Below are positions 5,474-8,338 of a stretch of 8,338 bases of DNA, piece by piece. The notes beneath the pieces are model-generated. The model did not search any database. It had not been told where the DNA came from and worked only from the letters and a program-made list of their open reading frames with translations. The translations under genes were made by a program, and so were the position numbers. The stretch's first letter is position 1, and every line of letters begins with the position of its first letter. Location: assembly GCA_035536775.1 (NCBI GenBank), contig DATLNM010000041.1, forward strand, positions 1 to 8,338, given 5' to 3'. The stretch comes from DATLNM01 sp035536775. Its GTDB lineage: Bacteria; Actinomycetota; CADDZG01; WHSQ01.

Positions 5474-6838
5474 ATGCGACGCATCCTGGCTCACGCTCTG
5501 ATCGGAGCGACCTGCGGGTTCCTCGCTCTGTACCTCATCCCACCGACCGATCGCTCGGTCGGACCAGCCACGATCGCCGCCAGCGGCCGCCCCGGGGCGG
5601 GCACAACGGAGCTTCAATTCCCGCCGCTCGGGCGCGTCATCGCGGAGACACACGATGCTCCCTTCAGCCTGCGGCTCGCGCTTGTGGAGGTCGATGTCCC
5701 AGGACTCAGCAAGGTCGTCACCGCGCCGGCCGAGCGCGCTCGACTGGCGGAGACGCTCGCGGGCGAGCTGAGGGGTGCCGCGACGCGTCTTGGACTCGAG
5801 ATGGTTATCGCAGGCATGCTCGCGGGCGCTGCCGGAGCAGCCCTCATCGCGGGACGTAAAAGGTCGGTCGCTCTGGCGGGAGCGGCCGGCGGCGTCACTG
5901 CCGCTTTGCTCCTTGCAGGGACGGTGGGGCTCACGTTCGACATCGAGGCGTTCGACGAGCCCCGCTTCACGGGTGCTCTGCAGCGCGCGCCCGAAGTCAT
6001 CGCCGCATTACGGGAGAGCGAGATCGCGATCGACGATGTGCGATCGGGTTACGAACGGGGCGCCGAGAGGCTCGCCGACCTCCTTGCCGCGGTCGCCCAT
6101 CCCGACGACGACGTCAGCGTCGGGACTACGGCGTTGCTTCATGTGAGCGACATCCACTCGAATCCACTCGGCATCGAGCTCGTAGACCAGCTAGCCGAAC
6201 AGTTCGACGTCGACGCGATCGTCGACACCGGAGACTTCACCAGTTTCGGGGTTCCCCTCGAGGGAGAGCTCGGAAGGCTCACGGATGCGATCGGAGTGCC
6301 CTATCTACTGGTTCCGGGCAACCACGACTCCTCGGCGAACGAGGCCCGGCTCGATCGCTACCGCAACATCACAGTCGTGAGGCAAGGGGTGGAAGAGGTC
6401 GCAGGCATCTCGATCCTCGGATGGGCGGATCCGACCGACACGACGTGGGACAAGATCTCGACCGAGGAAGGCAACGAGATGCGTCTAGACGAAGGTGAGG
6501 CGGTCGCCGCCGCTGTCGAGGACGAGCTCCCCGACGTGCTGGCGGTCCACGACGTTCGCATGGGAGAGGCCTCGATCGGCAAGGTGGGGTTGATCCTGAC
6601 CGGCCACTCCCACGAACAAGACTTCCGTCAGGAAAGCGGTACGACGATTCTCACGGTTGGCTCTACGGGCGCGACCGGACTCGGGTCCTTCGTGGAATCA
6701 GATCGCGACTACGAAGCCGAGATCGTCTACTTCGACGACGGTGTCGCGATCGCCGTCGACTATGTCCGGTTCAGTGGCCTCGCCAACGAGTTCCAGGTCG
6801 AACGCCGCCTCATCGCGGCGCCCGTTCCGGAAAGCTGA
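5474..6838 (+). CDS. Membrane-anchored calcineurin-like metallophosphoesterase
   Basis: The 454-aa product has all the metal-binding blocks of the calcineurin-like phosphoesterases: D226-x-H228 (HVSDIH), G253-D254, G-N283-H284-D285, H359 (VHD) and G-H378-x-H380. These bind two metal ions and hydrolyse phosphomono- or diesters; the substrate is unknown. The second Asp of GDxxD is Ser257. The N-terminal half is membrane-associated: helix 1 at 4-23, a stretch of about 85 residues, helix 2 near 109-127, a basic RKR turn (128-130), and helix 3 near 131-153. The RKR turn and the basic N-terminus suggest both are cytoplasmic, which places the 24-108 domain and the catalytic domain outside the membrane. 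ATG 5474 is supported by a -10-like TAGCTT 6 nt upstream. The 3' end converges on the copper-protein gene with 3 bp between stops. Confidence 0.9.
   Translation: MRRILAHALIGATCGFLALYLIPPTDRSVGPATIAASGRPGAGTTELQFPPLGRVIAETHDAPFSLRLALVEVDVPGLSKVVTAPAERARLAETLAGELRGAATRLGLEMVIAGMLAGAAGAALIAGRKRSVALAGAAGGVTAALLLAGTVGLTFDIEAFDEPRFTGALQRAPEVIAALRESEIAIDDVRSGYERGAERLADLLAAVAHPDDDVSVGTTALLHVSDIHSNPLGIELVDQLAEQFDVDAIVDTGDFTSFGVPLEGELGRLTDAIGVPYLLVPGNHDSSANEARLDRYRNITVVRQGVEEVAGISILGWADPTDTTWDKISTEEGNEMRLDEGEAVAAAVEDELPDVLAVHDVRMGEASIGKVGLILTGHSHEQDFRQESGTTILTVGSTGATGLGSFVESDRDYEAEIVYFDDGVAIAVDYVRFSGLANEFQVERRLIAAPVPES
5543..5562 (+). other. Perfect 8-bp inverted repeat early in the phosphoesterase gene
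   Basis: CCGACCGA (5543-5550) and TCGGTCGG (5555-5562) flank a 4-base loop TCGC. The hairpin lies about 70 nt into the coding sequence and would form in the mRNA. It encodes residues just after the first membrane helix. It could be an operator, an mRNA structure, or chance in GC-rich, CGATCG-rich DNA. Confidence 0.35.
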
Positions 6839-6841
6839 TCG

Positions 6842-8338
6842 CTACTTCTGGATGTAGAAGCCGCCCCGCATCCATGGGTGCAACCGGCAGTAGTACGAGT
6901 AGAACCCCGCCTCCAGGTCTGATGTATCGAGGGCCCAGTACGGCTCGGGGCGCGCGCTGACGTACGCGTCCTCGACCCCGTAGCCCAACGCGCCGGATTC
7001 GATCACGCCGTCGGCCATCGGATAGTTAGCGACGTACTCGCCGTTACATGGGGCCTTGCACGACGTGATCGTGTGACGCACACCGCCGAGGGCGAAGTCC
7101 TCGTTGACGAAGTGGAGGGTGTCTCCACTCTTGACGACCGGCGGTCCGAGAGGAGTGCCGCTGAGCGACAGATCACCAGGCGTGTACACGAAGCCGGCCA
7201 TGTGAACGACGTTGGTCTCGGGTCCGGGCGGTGGGAGCTCGCCGGGCTCGTCGCACTTCGTGCACGTGTGCATGGCGTGCATGTCCGACCACTTCTGGTT
7301 CGGCACCGTCCGCACGACCTCGGATCGCGGGGCCTTGGGCCGGTCGACGAGCTGCACCGTGCACCTTTCAGAGTCAGTAGGGACATCCGACTGATCCATG
7401 TAGAAACCGAAGTAGCTCATAGCATCCGGGTACGCGTAATTGGTCGCGTCGTAGACGCCGTTCAACACGAGGCGGTCGCCTTTGCGGACTGGGACCCGCC
7501 AGCCCGGTTGGGTCAGCCCCATCTGGAAGTCCTCCGATGGGAAGACCCCGTTGCGCGTGAAGTTCTGACTGCGCGCCGCGGTGATGCCCGGGAAGATGTC
7601 GCCGTCATCCGGACAGGGGTCTTCCTCGCTACCCATGTTGCTGAGCACGACCTCGCGCGCTCCGGGATGGGAGTGCCCCGCTCCGATCACTACCGTTCCG
7701 TCCCACGGTGACGTCCACACCTGGCCGACGCCGGGCACCACCTCGGTTGCGGCGACAGGACTCCCGTAATTGCTGTGCTCGCCCACGGTCTCTTCGGTGG
7801 TGTTCAACGGGAACACGAAGCGTCCACCGGTGCGCGGGACGTGGAACGTCGATCCGATCAGCACGGGAGTGAGCTCATGGAAGTCCTGTCCCGTCGCATC
7901 GAGGATCGCGTCGTGGGTGCCGTAGACGTATTCGATCCTCACCCTGATCGTTACGACCATCGCGCTTGCCGTCTTGTTGTGGAGCATCGACAGGAATCCG
8001 ATGCGATCTCCGGCTTGGACCTTGACGCCGTAACGCATGCCGTCACGGAACCTCGGGTCGGCTTTCGCAGACGGCATGATGCTTCCCTGGGTGCGCTCCT
8101 CGCCGGTGCCGTAGAACCAGCGGTGGTAACCCGGCGCGTCGGGGTCGAGCCACAACCAGTGAGCGTGGTGGATGTGGATCTCGTGCGGCGACGCCTCGGT
8201 GCCGTCGGGCAGCACGACCATGGGCTTGAAGCCGATCGCGTAGCCGTCGGCTCCGGGGACCTCGACATCGACCCGGGACAGATCCGCGCCGGGATGGATC
8301 GTGTAGGGGCCGAAGTCGAGCGTGATCCATTTCTTGGT
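6842..8338 (-). CDS. SURNod19/PHM-like copper protein with C-terminal type-1 cupredoxin domain, 5' end missing
   Basis: The frame is open through the right edge, giving the last 498 residues; the start and any signal peptide lie outside. An internal ATG at 8221 is not the start, because the 39 codons before it continue the same fold. Residues are numbered from the edge. The first part (about 1-330) resembles SURNod19 and copper type II monooxygenase proteins: a His cluster (HEIHIHHAHW, 52-61), His120 in LSMLHNKT, and G-H222-S-H224-P followed by REVVLSN. The last part (about 375-498) is a cupredoxin: strand HFVNEDF, His422 (VRHTITSC), and C484-x2-H487-x2-M490 (YYCRLHPWM), a type-1 copper site. 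Between them lies M353-H354-x-M356-H357-x-C359-x2-C362. The protein probably works outside the membrane in electron transfer or copper-dependent chemistry. Cys427 and Cys431 may form a disulfide. The N-terminal family assignment is less sure than the cupredoxin. Confidence 0.8.
   Translation of the reverse strand, partial: TKKWITLDFGPYTIHPGADLSRVDVEVPGADGYAIGFKPMVVLPDGTEASPHEIHIHHAHWLWLDPDAPGYHRWFYGTGEERTQGSIMPSAKADPRFRDGMRYGVKVQAGDRIGFLSMLHNKTASAMVVTIRVRIEYVYGTHDAILDATGQDFHELTPVLIGSTFHVPRTGGRFVFPLNTTEETVGEHSNYGSPVAATEVVPGVGQVWTSPWDGTVVIGAGHSHPGAREVVLSNMGSEEDPCPDDGDIFPGITAARSQNFTRNGVFPSEDFQMGLTQPGWRVPVRKGDRLVLNGVYDATNYAYPDAMSYFGFYMDQSDVPTDSERCTVQLVDRPKAPRSEVVRTVPNQKWSDMHAMHTCTKCDEPGELPPPGPETNVVHMAGFVYTPGDLSLSGTPLGPPVVKSGDTLHFVNEDFALGGVRHTITSCKAPCNGEYVANYPMADGVIESGALGYGVEDAYVSARPEPYWALDTSDLEAGFYSYYCRLHPWMRGGFYIQK

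Noticed and set aside
4701..5501. 266-codon plus-strand open frame opposite the TIM-barrel gene
   Set aside because: It covers the coding strand of a better-supported secreted protein, spans the divergent promoter region and overlaps the phosphoesterase start. No motif supports it.
6001..6060. Clusters of GATC/CGATCG palindromes in coding sequence
   Set aside because: They come from frequent Ile/Asp/Arg codons in GC-rich DNA (ATC-GAC, GCG-ATC) and are spread through all the genes.
1..8338. Mobile element, CRISPR array, toxin-antitoxin or phage-defence system
   Set aside because: No transposase, integrase, spaced direct repeats, nuclease/helicase motifs or paired small genes were seen. Every large frame is explained by the listed genes.

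Overview
The window is a stretch of high-GC bacterial DNA, tightly packed with genes on both strands. Actinomycetota is the best guess. Supporting points are the GC-rich codon usage, an Ada-AlkA fusion gene next to an ogt gene (the same pair as Rv1317c/Rv1316c in Mycobacterium tuberculosis, recalled from memory), a small split-barrel flavin/F420-type protein, and -10 boxes placed for leaderless transcripts. The finer lineage cannot be settled by eye. The LVIVD-repeat and SURNod19-like/cupredoxin proteins recall poorly studied environmental actinobacteria such as Thermoleophilia-type genomes.

Layout: (1) 3-470 (+) is the 3' end of a secreted-type LVIVD/beta-propeller protein. (2) 483-5435 (-) holds five genes read right to left: a secreted TIM-barrel, GH18-like protein; a group II PLP-dependent decarboxylase that overlaps it by 4 nt (GTGA); a 141-aa PPOX/split-barrel protein; the Ada-AlkA fusion; and Ogt. 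The first three look like one operon. alkA has its own candidate promoter, and a 205-bp gap with a strong hairpin separates alkA from ogt. (3) 5474-6838 (+) is a membrane-anchored metallophosphoesterase, divergent from the TIM-barrel gene across only 38 bp. (4) 6842-8338 (-) is a large extracytoplasmic-type copper protein (SURNod19/PHM-like N-terminal region plus a C-terminal type-1 cupredoxin), cut by the window's right edge and convergent with the phosphoesterase across 3 bp.

Biology: alkA and ogt together make an adaptive response to DNA alkylation. The Ada part senses methyl damage and acts as a transcription factor, the AlkA part removes alkylated bases, and Ogt reverses O6-alkylguanine directly. 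The other genes have recognisable folds but no clear substrate, and I see no evidence that all of them form one pathway. I see no rRNA, tRNA, CRISPR array, insertion sequence or phage gene. I found no clear new defence or mobile system. The most unusual items are the two-module copper protein with an extra His/Cys/Met cluster, the GH18-like gene coupled to a decarboxylase, and the compact promoter arrangements.
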